Shown: positions 22,278 to 34,164, counted from the stretch's first letter. The stretch is DNA of 64,000 nt from Peromyscus leucopus (GCF_004664715.2 NC_051063.1:115926829-115990828); one strand, 5' to 3'. A program made the numbers and translations. The notes: generated from the sequence alone by a model not told the origin.

Positions 22278-23090
22278 TTTTTTAATTAACATTTTTTCAT
22301 TTATTTTACATATGGACCACAGTTTCCCCTCCCTTTCTCCTTACCTCCTCCACCCCCTGGCTCCCATCTACGCCCTTCCCCATCCACTCCTCCTCTATCT
22401 CCATTCAGAAAGGGCAGGCCTCCCATGGGTTTGAACAAAGTGTGGCATATCAAGTTGAGGCACAGCTGAGATCCTACCTCTGCATCAAGGCTGGGTAAGG
22501 CAATCCAGCTTGGGGAACAGGTTCCCAAAAGCCAGCTAAATGCCAGGGAGAGGTCCTGATCTCACTACTAGGAGCCTTACAAACAGACCAAGCGACCCAA
22601 CTGTCATAGACATGCAGAAGGCCTAGGTTGGTCCCATGCAGGCTCCCTAACTATTGGTCCAGAGTCCATGAGCTCCCACAAGCTCAGGTCAGCTGTCTCT
22701 GTGTTTTTTTTCATCATGACCTTGACACCCCCCCCCCCCTCATACAATCACTCTTCCCTTTCTTCAACAGGAGTCCCAGAGCTCAGCCCAGTACTTGGCT
22801 GAGGATCTTTGTATCTGCTTCCCTCAGTTACTGGATAAAGGTTCTCTGATGACAATTAAGGTAGTCACCAATCTTATTACAGTAGATGGTCAGTTCAGGC
22901 ACCCTCTTTATTATTGCTTAGAGTCTTAGGTAGGGTCATCCTGTGGATTCCTGGAAGTTTCCATGGCACCAAGTTTCTCCCTAACCCAGAAACGTCTCCC
23001 TCCATTGATATGCCTTTCTATTTCTCTTCCTCTCCATCCCATACTCAACCTGCTTCCCATTCCCAGTCCCCCTAACCTGCTCCCTCAAGT
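22278..23090 (-). mobile_element. L1 3'UTR (antisense), about 0.8 kb
   Basis: The order is T-rich end, 'catttattttacatatgg', C/T-rich block, 'gcctcccatggg', 'ctgcatcaaggctggg', 'cttggctgaggatctttg' and 'tctccctaacccagaaacg'. The first half is collinear with 30,660-31,220. A 14-nt C run lies at 22,728-22,740. It ends where ERV RT coding resumes (about 23,095), so it inserted into or beside that pol gene. Confidence 0.82.
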
Positions 23091-23094
23091 TTCC

Positions 23095-23890
23095 ATCGCC
23101 CCTTGAAAAGCCTCTTTGAGATGTAAGCTTTTGGCCTTTCCCAGGGACCCAGGGTCTGAGTCAGGACTCCTTTGGCAATGCCCTTTCTTTCATGGAGGTA
23201 AAGATGAAAGGGCTTGGAGATACTAGTGAGAGTTAATGCAGGGGCCTGCATCAGGGCCTCTTTTAAGCTTTGAAAGACCTGTTCATGTTTCTCAATCCAT
23301 TCCAAAAGGTTGTTTTCCCAGCTTTAGCAGAATACAGGGTTTGGCAATTTCAGCAAACCCAGGTAGCCAAAGACTACCATATCCAAAAGCTCCCAGAAAT
23401 TTCCTAACTTGTTTCATGGTGGTTGGAGTTGGGATTTCCAGTATTGCCTGGGACCAGTCTTTATCCTTCTCTCAGCTCATATCCCAAGTAAGTAACCTGG
23501 GGCGAGTAAATTTGAGTTTTCTTTTGAGAAACTCTATAGTCTAACTGGGCTAGAATATTCAAAAGGTCTCTAGTGGTACTCAAACAGTCCTCCTCATCTT
23601 TAGCAGCCAACAAAAAATCATCTACATATTGGAGCAAGAATATTTCAGGGTATTTACTACAGAAGAGACTTAAATCCTGGTTGAATGCTTCATCAAAGAT
23701 AGTGGGAGAGTTTTTGAATTCTTGAGGCAGTCTGGTCCAGGTTAGTTGTCCTGATATGCCCAGTTCAGGGTCAGCCCATTCAAATGCAAAGATGGGCTGA
23801 CTTAGTTTTGACAAAGGTATGGAGAAGAATGTATCTTTTAAGTCTAATACAGTGTAAACATATGCTCTAGTGGTACCTGTTTCCAGCATG
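23095..23890 (-). pseudogene. pol (RT): ERV reverse transcriptase remnant
   Basis: The enzyme copies viral RNA to DNA. A 144-codon frame (23,461-23,895) has the palm motif '[12 protein letters not shown]', '[20 protein letters not shown]' and the catalytic 'YVDD' in '[12 protein letters not shown]'. A second frame (23,305 to ~23,095) carries the thumb/connection region with 'PFHLYLHERKGIAKGVL'. A frameshift or stop near 23,460-23,310 separates them. The fingers subdomain and all of protease are missing, because the sequence runs almost directly from the nucleocapsid finger into the palm. The 3' side is cut by inserted repeats. Confidence 0.88.
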
Positions 23891-24395
23891 AACATTCATT
23901 TGTCCAGTAACCCATTTCTTTACAGTAGGCACATTGGTTCTTTTGTAAAGGTCTCCACTTTTTATCCTGGTGTGCATGGACAGAGTTGATGTGGCTGGGG
24001 GCTTGTAGAACAGCCATGGTAACACGGCACATTTTCTTTACCATTAGATCTTCTTTGTCATCTCTGTCATAAACACTTTCTGGGCTATCTCTAATAGTTC
24101 TGCCTGGTTCTTTCCCGCAAACTCATCCATCGTTTGCACCTTTCTATATATGTCAGGGGCCGACTGAGTAACAAAGACCAGGTTAATCACCCTGAGATTT
24201 TCCAGATGCTCTGGGTCTATAGGAGTGTATAAATGATAGGCATCCAGGAGGATCTGAGATAGTCTTGGGAGTTACTATGGCAAGAAGGCAGGCTGGTACA
24301 TTGGGAGAAATCTTAATGCTGGGACAAATCTCAAATGGGGTCTGAGGTCATAGGCAAGTCATGTCATATGCTTCTCTGACCTTCCTGAGGCATCA
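23880..24395 (-). pseudogene. gag: ERV gag remnant: capsid C-terminus and nucleocapsid
   Basis: Gag builds the virion core. Reading minus, about 24,280-24,060 gives the C-terminal capsid domain, with 'DAYHLYTPIDPEHLENLR', 'VTQSAPDIYRKVQTMDEF' and 'NQAELLEIAQKVF'. A stop follows, then a frame with '[14 protein letters not shown]', a CX2CX4HX4C zinc finger in which the His is Tyr. One finger per nucleocapsid is the gammaretroviral pattern. Matrix, p12-like and N-terminal capsid sequences are absent and the provirus fades out near 24,395. Confidence 0.82.
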
Positions 24396-27300
24396 TCACA
24401 AATAACATTTAAGTAAGCAATTATAGCATTTTGTTTTTAATAGTCAGTATTAAAATTGTAGAGGTGGTCACAATGAACACAGCTCAAACCAGGGCAGTAG
24501 GGAATAAAAAGACATAACGGTATTTATTTTAAGTTCATATAATTATTTATCATAAGACTTTTAGTAAACTAGGAGTGGACGAAAACTACTTTAATTCATC
24601 ATCATTCATTAAAACCTAGCTAATATAATATTTAATGGTTAAATTCAAGATTTTCTACTCTTATACTTTAATTAGATGTTCTATTGTGAGCCTATGGGAC
24701 CATTTTCATTCAAACTACCACATAAAACATTCTATGTATTAATAAGTATAGGAATCATAAACACATATGGATTTACCAATATTATCTATTGTATCTAAGA
24801 GTTCTAAATTTTAATGAAAGTAAACTTGCCTAAGTAAGATGTGCAAATCATGCTGAATCCTGACTAGAAGGTTCATATAGTACAGCATAGTAATTCTGAA
24901 ACTGGTACATAATGATTTTGGTCAAGTGACTGTATTTTAAGTAGCTCTGTACTCCTTAAATATGATCAGTGAAAGGGTACCAGTATCAATGAAAACACTT
25001 TGAGTTTAGGTCATCATTACTAAATGAAATTCTCACATAAAAGAACAAAAGCTTCTAGGAGAAATGGAAATGAGACAGAAAAATTTTGAGTTGATATTGG
25101 AACATTACTGTGGCAGCAAGAAAGTAATTATTTAAAGAGTTATCAGAACACTATAGAGGTTGAAGCAGTTTTTTTTGCCAGATATTGGGTTATTGAGATA
25201 TATTTAATAAAGCATTTAAACCGATTAAATAAAATATGATTTTTATTGATATAACACATGAACAAATAAATAAATGGGAAGTAGACTTCCAGTATAATTG
25301 CAGCTAATGTTTATGGAAGGGAAGATGGAGAGAGAAAAACACTTGTAGACATTAAAATAGGTCAATTCTTGACGGGTAATAAGATGTTTAGTTACAAATG
25401 CAAAATCACAATCCTGATTCACATTGATTGGTGAAGTTAATGTTACCAGTATTAGGACCTGCTGACATTGTTTGCATCCTAGCATCACTATTTGGGTGTA
25501 TTTTACAAAAGCATAGAAAATCTAATCATGAGGAAACATTAGAGAAAGTGAAATTGCAAAATATTTTACCAAATTAGTGTTTTCATCTCTTTACAACTCT
25601 TAGGACTAAGAAAGATGGGACGGACTGGCAAATGGCTCAAGGTTAAAGAAGAATAGTAAAGGTATGTGACAGATAAGTAAAATGTGTGACCCTTATTATG
25701 TCCTGGGATGGATAACAAATCTTGTTGAATATTAGTAGGACTCTGTCAAAATAGATTACAGATTACAAAACATGTCATGACACTATTATGTTTCATTTAT
25801 GGATCACCACAAAAACCTATCTTTATTTATGTAAAAACCTATCTTTATACTTAGGCTATGCAATGTGTTGTTAAATAAGATCAGGCACATTTAGTGTTAA
25901 AAAAGTGTAACTTATTATCAAAGGTTCATAAAAGAAGATCTATGTGGACTAGAAGATGGCAGGTGACACTTATGCATTGACTGCTCGATGCTCTGGGAAT
26001 AAAACTACGGATAACCAGAAAGCAGCCATCTTATAGGATGTGTGAGGATGGAAAGGCACCAGAGTTTCTGTAACAAAGAACGTCAAGGAACATTAAAAGT
26101 AGAACAGAATGAGCCTGAGTCCATTCTGAAGAGCCCAGCCCCAACTATGGCCTCCTCAGCTCCAAGTGTAAGGTAAAGGCAGCTGCAGAAGGTAAGAACC
26201 ATGGCTTAAGACAGGGAAAGCACTTCAGAAATTGTGTACTGCACCTTTAGGACCAGATAGAACATGGGGGCTGGGTGAGGAGGAAGAGGAAGATAAGGGC
26301 ACAGGGAGAGGAAAAAGGAGAAGGGGGATAAACACAAGAGACAAATGCTACATTATAGAGGGAGGGATGGAGACCAAAGTGGGGAAAATAAAAAAGAAAC
26401 TAAAATCAGAAGTAGTGTTGAAAAGATCTTCAGTCTGGTTGACAGGAATCTAGAAATCCATGAAACATCTAAGTTCTGGGAAAACCCTCTCTTCTTGTCT
26501 TCCCGTGGAAGCAGGGCCAAGAAGCCATTTTACAGAGATGCCTGCTGCTAAGCATCTCTAGAGACAGAAGTCTTTCTGCATGGCCTACTCATGAAACTAG
26601 GGCAAGTGTCAGGAGACTGTATTCTGAGAGCTGGCCTGCAGATTCTTCTTGTGACTAGGGAAATCTTAAGACACAGAGTTCCTTAGACACAGGAAAATAT
26701 TGTTCCACTTTGTGGAGTTCTTATCTGAGCAATAGACAAGAGTGAGACTCATGAAGTCCCTGGAATACTGGTGAGCACTGGCAAGTGCTTAAAGGTGTCA
26801 ATGTCTAAGAAATTTCACATACGGAGTTACTATGGGAGAGGCCATATTCAAGGTGTTTGAAATTTTCTAGTTTTTAATGGAATATCAAGTATATGATTGT
26901 TTATCACATTACTATTCTTACTTCTATAGATACGATTCACTTCATATTAAAGGTGAGATCCTAAGAGGGTAAATTAGCACCTAAGAAGATGATGCCTCTT
27001 CATGGTAAAGTCAAAGCCAAGGTCTAAATTTTGGGTTCCCATACAGTTGATTTCTTTGACGGCTGTCAATGTTGGAGATGACACAATGTAGAGATTTTTT
27101 TTGCTAGTGAACTCCAAAGTCTCAACCATCTATCTCTTTCTACATAGATCCAAGGAGAAATAATTACATAGAAAAAAAAGCTGTTGGGTAGCAACAGAAT
27201 ACTTTAACACTAAAACTTGATTCCTAACCCAGTTCATCTTCTAGAAAGCAAACTGGGTCAGACACAGTTTCTCTTTCCTGGGCTGCCAATAGTCATGTTT

Positions 27301-28781
27301 GAGAGTTCCAGCAAGCTTCATGATCTTTTTCTCCCTTCTTAACCTTACCTTAAGCATAGGATTGCAGGCACACCGAGTGGTGACAGGTTGCCACTTGGGA
27401 TCCTCAGAAATAAAGAGGAACACAAAAGCTCTCTCTGAAAAGGCTCATTCATGCTCTGTTTCCTCCACTACTTGCTTAAATCAGACCCCTTGTGCTCACT
27501 CAACTAAAAATGATATACTTGAAAGTGGAGTTGAAAGGGAGTTGGGAACTTGTTGAAGGCAAGAAGATACTATTGTCTTAAATAAATGTAAAAGTACATT
27601 GGTGGAGTCCGCCAAATCTTCTGAATATAAAAAAAGAATAATTGAATCAGTGGTATCTCGTAAACAAGTCCAATCATGGCATTTCTTTTCTTGCTTTCTT
27701 ATTATGTGACTATAAAAAGCTGTCAACAGTGCATTTAAATTTTCCTGCAGAGAGGAAACACACAGATCATAATGAATGTAAGAATATGCTTATAACCATA
27801 TGTTTGTTCCCTTAAAAATGTGCCAATGTAAGAATTGCTCGATTTTGAATATTTTGGCACCATGTAGGGGTAGTGGGTTGAAACATCCATGGTGGGTTCT
27901 TTGACTTTTCCCTCTGTGTGTTATAATTGTTACATTTTTCAACATAGAGGTTTCTAGACAACCACCCCTTCCTTCCCCTCCTTCCTGCTCCCCTACTTTG
28001 CTTCTTTGTATTAAGGTGAGGTCTGAAAATACATTCCAAACAATGTCATATTACATAAACTTAGAGACAAAGGAAATGGTTACTTAGCAACAAGGGCATG
28101 GTTAAAAAAATATTTATTCCTTATTTTTACTTTCCATTTTGGGACTGTGCTCAGGAAAAGATTTACAAAGAAATTCAGGCTAGGAGAAAATGGTTTTATA
28201 AAATCAGCCTAAAACAGGTGGTAGAGGAGGAAGACCAGATCTCAACCCTGCACAAAGAACATTCTCAGTAACCTGGCAAATGGAAAAAAAGGATTGGAGA
28301 AACTTGGCCTTAGGTGGGACAGAGAGCCTCACTTTACTATTTTTGTTTTCCATAACTTTTCCATATTGTAACAAGGGATTCTAAACAATAAGCTAAGAAT
28401 AAAGACATGTCTGGAAACTGACCCACCATATTATCAGCTCAAACCTGACTTGTCTTGAGCACTGTAAATTCAGACTAGTGACAGCTTCTTAAAGGATCTA
28501 TGTGAACTGATATGTCTCAGTTGCTTTCTTTGATCAGAAAGATTGTTTCACATTATTAAATATTTGATGAAAATGTGGCTATTAGGAAGTTAATGTTATC
28601 AGTATCGACTGTTACATTTGTTCCTTTCCCTTATGGATTTAGTCTATTCTGAGCACTTTGCATCTATTAAGGTAGTCTGTATGAATTTGGTGCTATTTAA
28701 CTCTTTAATATCAGAAACCATTCAAAGGACAAGTGACTAGTATAATTAATAGATTCTTTACAAATCTTAATATTATTTTTT
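24396..28781. other. 4.4 kb unique sequence, no gene recognised
   Basis: No named repeat is clear apart from a possible antisense MIR relic at about 26,930-27,050 and a GA-rich tract at 26,270-26,330. A 16-base string 'aaaaacctatctttat' is duplicated at 25,812 and 25,842. Frames are short and lack domain features. It includes the flank of the ERV but no LTR that I can identify. Confidence 0.4.
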
Positions 28782-28951
28782 TATTTTTTCTTTCCTTTTT
28801 CAAGACAGGGTTTCTTTGTGTATCCCTGGCTATCCTGGAACTTGCTCTGTAGAACTTGCTCTGTAGACTAGGCTGGCTCTGAACTCAGAGATTCACCTCT
28901 TTCTTCCTCCTGAGTTCTGGGATTAAAGGCATGTGCCACCACCACCTGGCT
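28782..28951 (-). mobile_element. B1 SINE (antisense) with internal 20-bp-scale duplication
   Basis: The order is poly-T, 'caagacagggtttctttgtg', 'ctggctatcctggaacttgc', 'ggattaaaggcatgtgcc' and 'accacctggc'. The piece 'gaacttgctctgtaga' occurs twice in tandem near 28,838-28,868. Flanking 'atattattttt' copies look like the target duplication. Confidence 0.9.
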
Positions 28952-29157
28952 ATATTATTTTTAAATTAATTTTTAGTTAGCATACAAACAGATAAGTTTC
29001 ATTGTGATATCTCTGTATGTGTATATATGCATAAATATGAAATAAATGTATATATGTCGTGTTTTGTTTTGACTAAATTTCCCTCAACTGTCTTCTGCTG
29101 TCTCCCTCTCTGGTTGCTGGTCTCCCTTGTCTAATCAAATAACTTCTGCTTCTACTT

Positions 29158-29190
29158 TATATATATATATATATATATAAAATATATGTG
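29158..29190. repeat. (TA)n microsatellite
   Basis: An alternating TA run of about 22 bases is followed by an AT-rich stretch. Confidence 0.95.
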
Positions 29191-29330
29191 TATAATATAA
29201 ATTATACACATACATTTTCTCAATAACTTCTTTTATTTCCACTCCCTGTTACTTTCAGACCCTTTCTACCCTTCTTATGTCTCTGTTTCCATCTCTGTCT
29301 TTGTCTCTCTCTGTCTCTCTCTCACACACT

Positions 29331-29332
<2 letters not shown>

Positions 29333-29374
<42 letters not shown>
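29333..29374. repeat. (TA)n microsatellite
   Basis: An uninterrupted run of about 20 TA units is preceded by a TC-rich tract (29,281-29,325). It abuts the left end of the old L1 ORF2. Confidence 0.97.
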
Positions 29375-29377
<3 letters not shown>

Positions 29378-29956
29378 CCCCCAATCCCTAATACTAAAGA
29401 ATATACATTGATTCTCTTAAAAATTAATCACATATTAGGGCACAAAGCAATTCCCAACAAATTTGGGGAAATTTAAGCAACATCCTGCATTTTATCTGAC
29501 TGTAATGAGGCAAAATTAGAAATCAACATCAATAAAATCTACAGGAAATACATGAACCTGTGAAAATTAGAAACAAATTATATGATGAGTGAGTCACTAC
29601 AGAAATCAAGAAAGGAATTAATAAATACAACTCCTGGATTTAAATGACAATGAAGTACAACACACCAAAATTCATGGGACACCAGTCAGCCCAAAGAGAA
29701 ATGATTACATTACTAAATGCTTACACTGAAATATAAGACAAAATTCAAATAGGCAACTGAATTAGATATTTTAAGTCCTTGAGTAAACAAGGAAAAAGTA
29801 CTACAAAAAGCGAATCTGGAAAGATGTAAAGTCAGGGCAGAAATTAATGAATAAAAATGAAAAAATAAATACTATGACTCAATAAAATGAAAATTTTATT
29901 CTCTGAAAATAAAAACAGGATTAGCAAATCCTTAGTCAAATTAACTGACACACACA

Positions 29957-30026
<70 letters not shown>

Positions 30027-30230
30027 CAGAGACAGAAAGAGAGAGCGAGAGACCAAAATAAATAAAATTAGAGATGATAAGAGGAATATTACAAGAGATA
30101 AAATGAAATTTGGAAAAAGATTAGGATCTATGTTAAAAACCTATACTTCACTACACTGGAAAATCTAAAGTAATTGATGAATTACTAGGTGCATATGACA
30201 TCAAAATTAAACCAAGATAGAAGTATCAGT
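29378..30230 (+). mobile_element. L1 ORF2 fragment (endonuclease-RT region), degenerate
   Basis: ORF2 landmarks appear in order. They are 'gggcacaaagcaattccca' near 29,438, 'attagaaatcaacatcaataaa' near 29,515, 'aggattagcaaatcc' near 29,918, 'aataaaattagagatgataag' near 30,061 and 'ctacactggaaaatct' near 30,152. All frames are broken, and neither a 5' end nor a poly-A is seen. A CA/GA microsatellite lies inside at 29,947-30,052. Confidence 0.72.
29947..30052. repeat. (CA)n(GA)n compound microsatellite inside L1 ORF2
   Basis: About 13 CA units (to 29,974) are followed by about 17 GA units (to about 30,008). Degenerate 'gacaga' repeats then run to 30,036, and imperfect GA to 30,052. The open frames across it are low-complexity artefacts. 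Confidence 0.97.
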
Positions 30231-30231
30231 T

Positions 30232-30655
30232 GTTGGCTTCATGCCTGCCTGGCTTACTGGGACCTGAGGTTCTCTGCAGCTCTACAGTATAATAAATTGC
30301 TATCATAGGCTATAACACTTTCTTGGGAAAAGATTAGACTTAAAGTATATTTTCTATTCTATTCATGTTGTTTTTGTGACACTATAAAGTTAAAACTTGT
30401 AAGTCTGACCACTGTAAGCTTTTCTAGTGCAGTTCTCTTGTCAATGTGAAGACAGAAAACCACAGGTCCTTTGCAAGAGTAACTGTTGGAGGTAGTCACA
30501 CGGTTTCTTCTGTGAAACTCAAGGTTGACAGTTTTCAGACATCCTTATGAAATGTCAAGTCTTCAGCCAATTCTGAAGGACAACAATCCTCTAATTGTGG
30601 CAGAAGCAGTAGTTATAGTGAGTTTTTTTGTTTGTTTTTTAATTTTTTTCTGTGT
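30232..30655. other. No recognisable feature
   Basis: Unique-looking sequence lies between the old L1 ORF2 and the next antisense L1. No motif or gene is seen. Confidence 0.45.
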
Positions 30656-30659
30656 ATTT

Positions 30660-31220
30660 TTTATTAAGAATTTTTTAAATTCATTTTACATACCAAAGAT
30701 CCCCCTCTCCCCTCCTCCTGCCCCTCCAGCCTCCCCCTCCCAAACGACCTCCCTTCCCCTCCTACAAGAAGGTAAGGCCTCCCATGGGGAGGTACATTTA
30801 GGAGAGGCAGGTCCAAGCTCCTCCCCTGCCTCAAGGCTGTGCAAGGTGTCCCATCATAGAAGTAGGCTCCAAAAGGCCTGGTCATGCACCAGGGATGGAT
30901 TCTGATCCTACTGCCAGAGGGCCTCTTAAGCAGATCATGCTACATAATTGTCTCACTATTCAGAGGGCCTAGTCCAGTCCCATGCAGGCTCCACAGCTGT
31001 TGGTCTAAATTTCATGAGTTCCCACTAGTTTGGTTTGGTTGTCTCTGTAGGTTTCCCCACCATAATGCTGATGTCATAGAATCTCTCTTCTCTGTCTTCG
31101 ACTGGACTCCTGGAGCTCGGCCCTGTGTTTGGCTGTGGATCTCTGCATCTGCTTCCTTCAGTTACTGGAGAAAGGCTCTGTGATGACAGTTAAGTTATTC
31201 ATCGATCAAATTACTGGGGT
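30660..31220 (-). mobile_element. L1 3'UTR (antisense)
   Basis: It starts 'ttattaagaattttttaaat' and continues through 'attttacataccaaagatc', 'gcctcccatggggaggtac', 'aaggctgtgcaaggtgtcc', 'gcagagggcctagtccagtc'-like text and 'gagaaaggctctgtgatgac'. It is collinear with 15,558-15,898 and, more loosely, 22,278-22,860. The 126-codon frame crossing its left part is not a gene. Confidence 0.87.
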
Positions 31221-31221
31221 A

Positions 31222-31750
31222 AGTCACCCTGATACTTGAGGCCAAGTAACTCTTTACTGGAGAGAAGTTATTACAAGCATTGCCAGACATTGACAAGCAG
31301 TAGACCTGGTCTGTGTCCACTGGGTGCCAGGAATTCCCTAGTGGATTATGGCAAACAAACTTCCCATGGGGAGCAAAGTTAGTCCTGGCTGAGGAATACC
31401 ATGTCAATGGGCTTGTAAGCATTCTTCTTCCTATTGAACTATTGTACTCGGTTTTACTTTGCTGCAAATTTACTGGTAATAATAATTAGAAAGTGAAATA
31501 AAAATAATTTATAAATTACTTATAACATCTAAAGTGTTATACATATGTATGTGTGTATGAAATTACTCCAGTAAACACATTCCTGACTTATGTAGCTACT
31601 ATATTTACTACTAGAGATACAATTGAATGAGGCAATTTTTCAAATGACCTAGACTACAGGGGAAGTTAAAATGTCACCTAGAGTATCATAGTAATTTGAG
31701 AAAAGTCTGTAGCTAGAGTTTTCCTGCCTTGCCCACAGTCAGGACAAATC
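31222..31750. other. No recognisable feature
   Basis: No repeat family or coding signal is recognised. A 90-codon minus-strand frame at 31,195-31,467 has no domain features. Confidence 0.45.
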
Positions 31751-31752
31751 TT

Positions 31753-32092
31753 TGTCACCTGCCAGTCCCACAGCCGCTCAGACCCAACCAAGTAAACACA
31801 GAGACTTTTATTACTTACAAACTGTATGGCCGTGGCAGGCTTCTTGCTAACTGTTCTTATATCTTAAATTAATCCATTTCTATAAATCTATACCTTGCCA
31901 CATGGTTGGTGGCTTACCGGCATCTTTACATGCTGCTGGTCATGGTGGTGGCTGCAGTGTCTCTCCGCCTCAGCCTTCCGCTTCCCAGAATTCTCCTCTC
32001 TCCTTATCCTACCTACTTCCTGCCTGGCCACTGGCCAGTGTTTTATTTATTGACCAATCAGAGCAATTTGACATACAGACCATCCCACAGCA
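31753..32092 (-). mobile_element. Solo ERVK (mys-like) LTR, antisense
   Basis: Read on the minus strand it begins 'tgctgtgggatggtctg', contains 'gattggtcaataaataaaac', 'ggccaggcaggaagta', 'agatataagaacagttagc' and 'gtaataaaagtctctgtg', and ends near 31,753. The same blocks occur at 20,579-20,936 and 62,632-62,960. No internal retroviral sequence is attached, so this is a solo LTR. The exact left edge (31,730 or 31,753) and the target duplication are unclear. Confidence 0.8.
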
Positions 32093-34015
32093 AAAGTCTT
32101 CTGGGAGATACGGAAAAAAAAAAACAAAAAACAAACAAACAAACAAAAAAAAAACGATGATTAGAGTTCCAATTGAGAGATGGTGAGGAGACAATGAATC
32201 TCTGTGCAGAAATCTGAGCTATTGTCAAATATTCTGGAGATAGATCTGCGAAGTAGTTGGGAAGCTTTAGGATTTCCAACAATATTCTGGATCATTATTT
32301 ATAACTGTCTGTGTTTGAAGCATGATAACATGAAGTTAAACATTGAAGTTGGGTTCACTTAATTAGATGGTAACAAAAGGCAATTATCAACTTATTCCTT
32401 GAACTAATGCTTGGCATTTTGCCAAATTCAGTGAAATTACAGACACCTTCAACAAATTATAAAAGATAACTCACTTGTAATAATGAAGACAATGCACTCT
32501 TAATTTCTCATGTTTTTTAGGGTACAGTCACAGACATTACTTGCTGCGTTCTTCTCCCAACACTATAAGTTACACAGAATATGCACTATCATCTCTGTTT
32601 CTTTGTGCAGTCATGTAGTTTAACAGAGTGTATCAAAGTACAGTGTTCTCAAAGCATACCTGCCCTTCTCAGCATGGATATACAGCTCCCATAGGGCAAT
32701 GTAATGGTGCATTGTAGTTTAGCCTGTCATTGTATTTTAACAGCAGGACCCTGCCATCATTTTGCTATCCTTGAAAGCAGTTCAATTTCAGCACTTAGAG
32801 CTGAAATTATAGTGTCTCAAAGCTAAATTTAAAGGAGTAATTTACTCCCATCTCTACAAAGAAACAGAACCAATCAATGTAATAAAAAAATTTAAGATCA
32901 TTCTGTACTTCATACAGTTGCTGTTGCACTTGTATGACTCAGAGGGCCCAGAAAAACTGTCTATCATCAGAGAATATTTAGAAAGCAGAACAGTGCTTGG
33001 CTTGAGGTGGATAGTCAAGAAATCTATTAGAGAGATGGATGAGTGGGAATGTGAATGAAGTAGATGGTTACTTATTTCTTAATACCATGGCCATATTCTT
33101 GTGTTTTCTGTTAGAACAAATGCCTCATGACTGGTTTCAATGGGGCATTGAATACCAGTTTTGTCCAAAAGTACTAGCTGGAGAATAGTGTTAAAATCAA
33201 GGGCAGGTTTAGCTGTTAGGAGATCTTTCTAAAGGAGAGGGTCTCATGCCCCATCTTGCTCATCACAACTACTCTAATAATCAACTGTCAGACTCACATG
33301 AGACACTTCCCCTTCCTTTCTGCAAGATCCATTAGTCACCAAATCCTATGGCTCTTTGTTGTTGGAGGAAGCATTTCAAAACTCCCCTTTGACTTTCACT
33401 TCTATTTTTGTGACCTCTGCTCAAAACCTATCTCTTCAGTTTGGATCACTCTACTAGTTTTCCAGCTAGCCTATTTTAATGTTTTTTTTTTTTTTCTGTT
33501 ATATTTTTATCACTATCCTCGAGCTTAAAAACTTATTTTGTTTTCATCTATCTTTTAAGTCTTTCAACAAGTGTACATGACAACCCAAATTTCTTTTCTA
33601 GCCCACTAGATTCCCACAATGAACCCTTCCATGTTTTCCTCTGAATGGACTCCTTTATACCTGAATAATAGTCTTTTAATTATCCAGAATACACCTTCTG
33701 TATCACCTCCCACTCTTCTGATATTGTTTGGTATTCACTCAGCATTATAGGTTATATGGCAAGCTATGGAAACAAAGGAGTACTTCCCTTTTTAAATTGC
33801 CTCTGTATCTCTATATCAATATGCCCCTGGATTACAATTTTATATCTATGCTGATCTGTAGTTAGTCATTACATGTGAATTCAGAGATAGAGTCTTTGTT
33901 CATCTATGGATCCAAAAATTGAGTTCCATGCCAGACCAAGGCTCAAGAAGCCAAAAATGGTTACTTATGCTCTGAGAACTGGCATATGTAGCACTTATTC
34001 AAATTTTTCCAACTA
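32093..34015. other. Mostly unique sequence; A-rich tract at 32,114-32,155
   Basis: An A-rich tract with CAAA units follows the LTR. The rest is unique-looking and a weak MIR-3'-like piece lies near 32,985-33,060. No gene is recognised. Confidence 0.4.
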
Positions 34016-34019
34016 ATGT

Positions 34020-34160
34020 CTATAATCTGCTGGGCATCGATAACATAATATTACTATCTTCATTTTGCATTATGATAAAAATAGCTTGACCAAGTATTAA
34101 GTGGATAAGTCTGGATAGGTTCTAGGCCAGCTAGTTGCTAAAGCCCTAATCCTTTCTAAA
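34020..34160 (-). mobile_element. MIR SINE (antisense)
   Basis: The blocks 'atcttcattttgcattatga', 'gcttgaccaagtattaagtg' and 'aggccagctagttgctaaagcc' follow reverse-complement MIR in the correct order and spacing. It is old and about 70% similar by eye. Confidence 0.65.
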
Positions 34161-34164
34161 TATT

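Larger units (their letters stand above)
17041..24395 (-). mobile_element. Gammaretrovirus-like endogenous retrovirus, broken and nested
   Basis: On the minus strand, order and content are retroviral: capsid end and nucleocapsid (~24,390-23,885), reverse transcriptase (~23,890-23,095), RNase H (~20,576-20,140), integrase (~19,990-18,820), env (~18,741-17,380). A plus-strand ERVK copy, a B1 and an L1 3' end (about 20,579-23,090) separate RT from RNase H. The capsid C-terminus, single CCHC-type finger, D-D35-E integrase and CX6CC-type TM place it near gammaretroviruses. No LTR, matrix or protease could be found, so both ends are lost. Stops and frameshifts in all genes make it non-functional. 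Confidence 0.88.

Noticed and set aside
29844..30168. Frames of 70-93 codons over the CA/GA tract
   Set aside because: They encode dipeptide-like repeats produced by the microsatellite inside an L1 relic.
30525..31183. Frames of 126 and 99 codons
   Set aside because: They lie across an antisense L1 3'UTR; the Pro/Ser-rich part is its C/T-rich block.
31724..32098. Six-base target duplication around the solo LTR
   Set aside because: The bases next to the most likely LTR edges (ctgcct and aaagtc) do not match, so no duplication is claimed.
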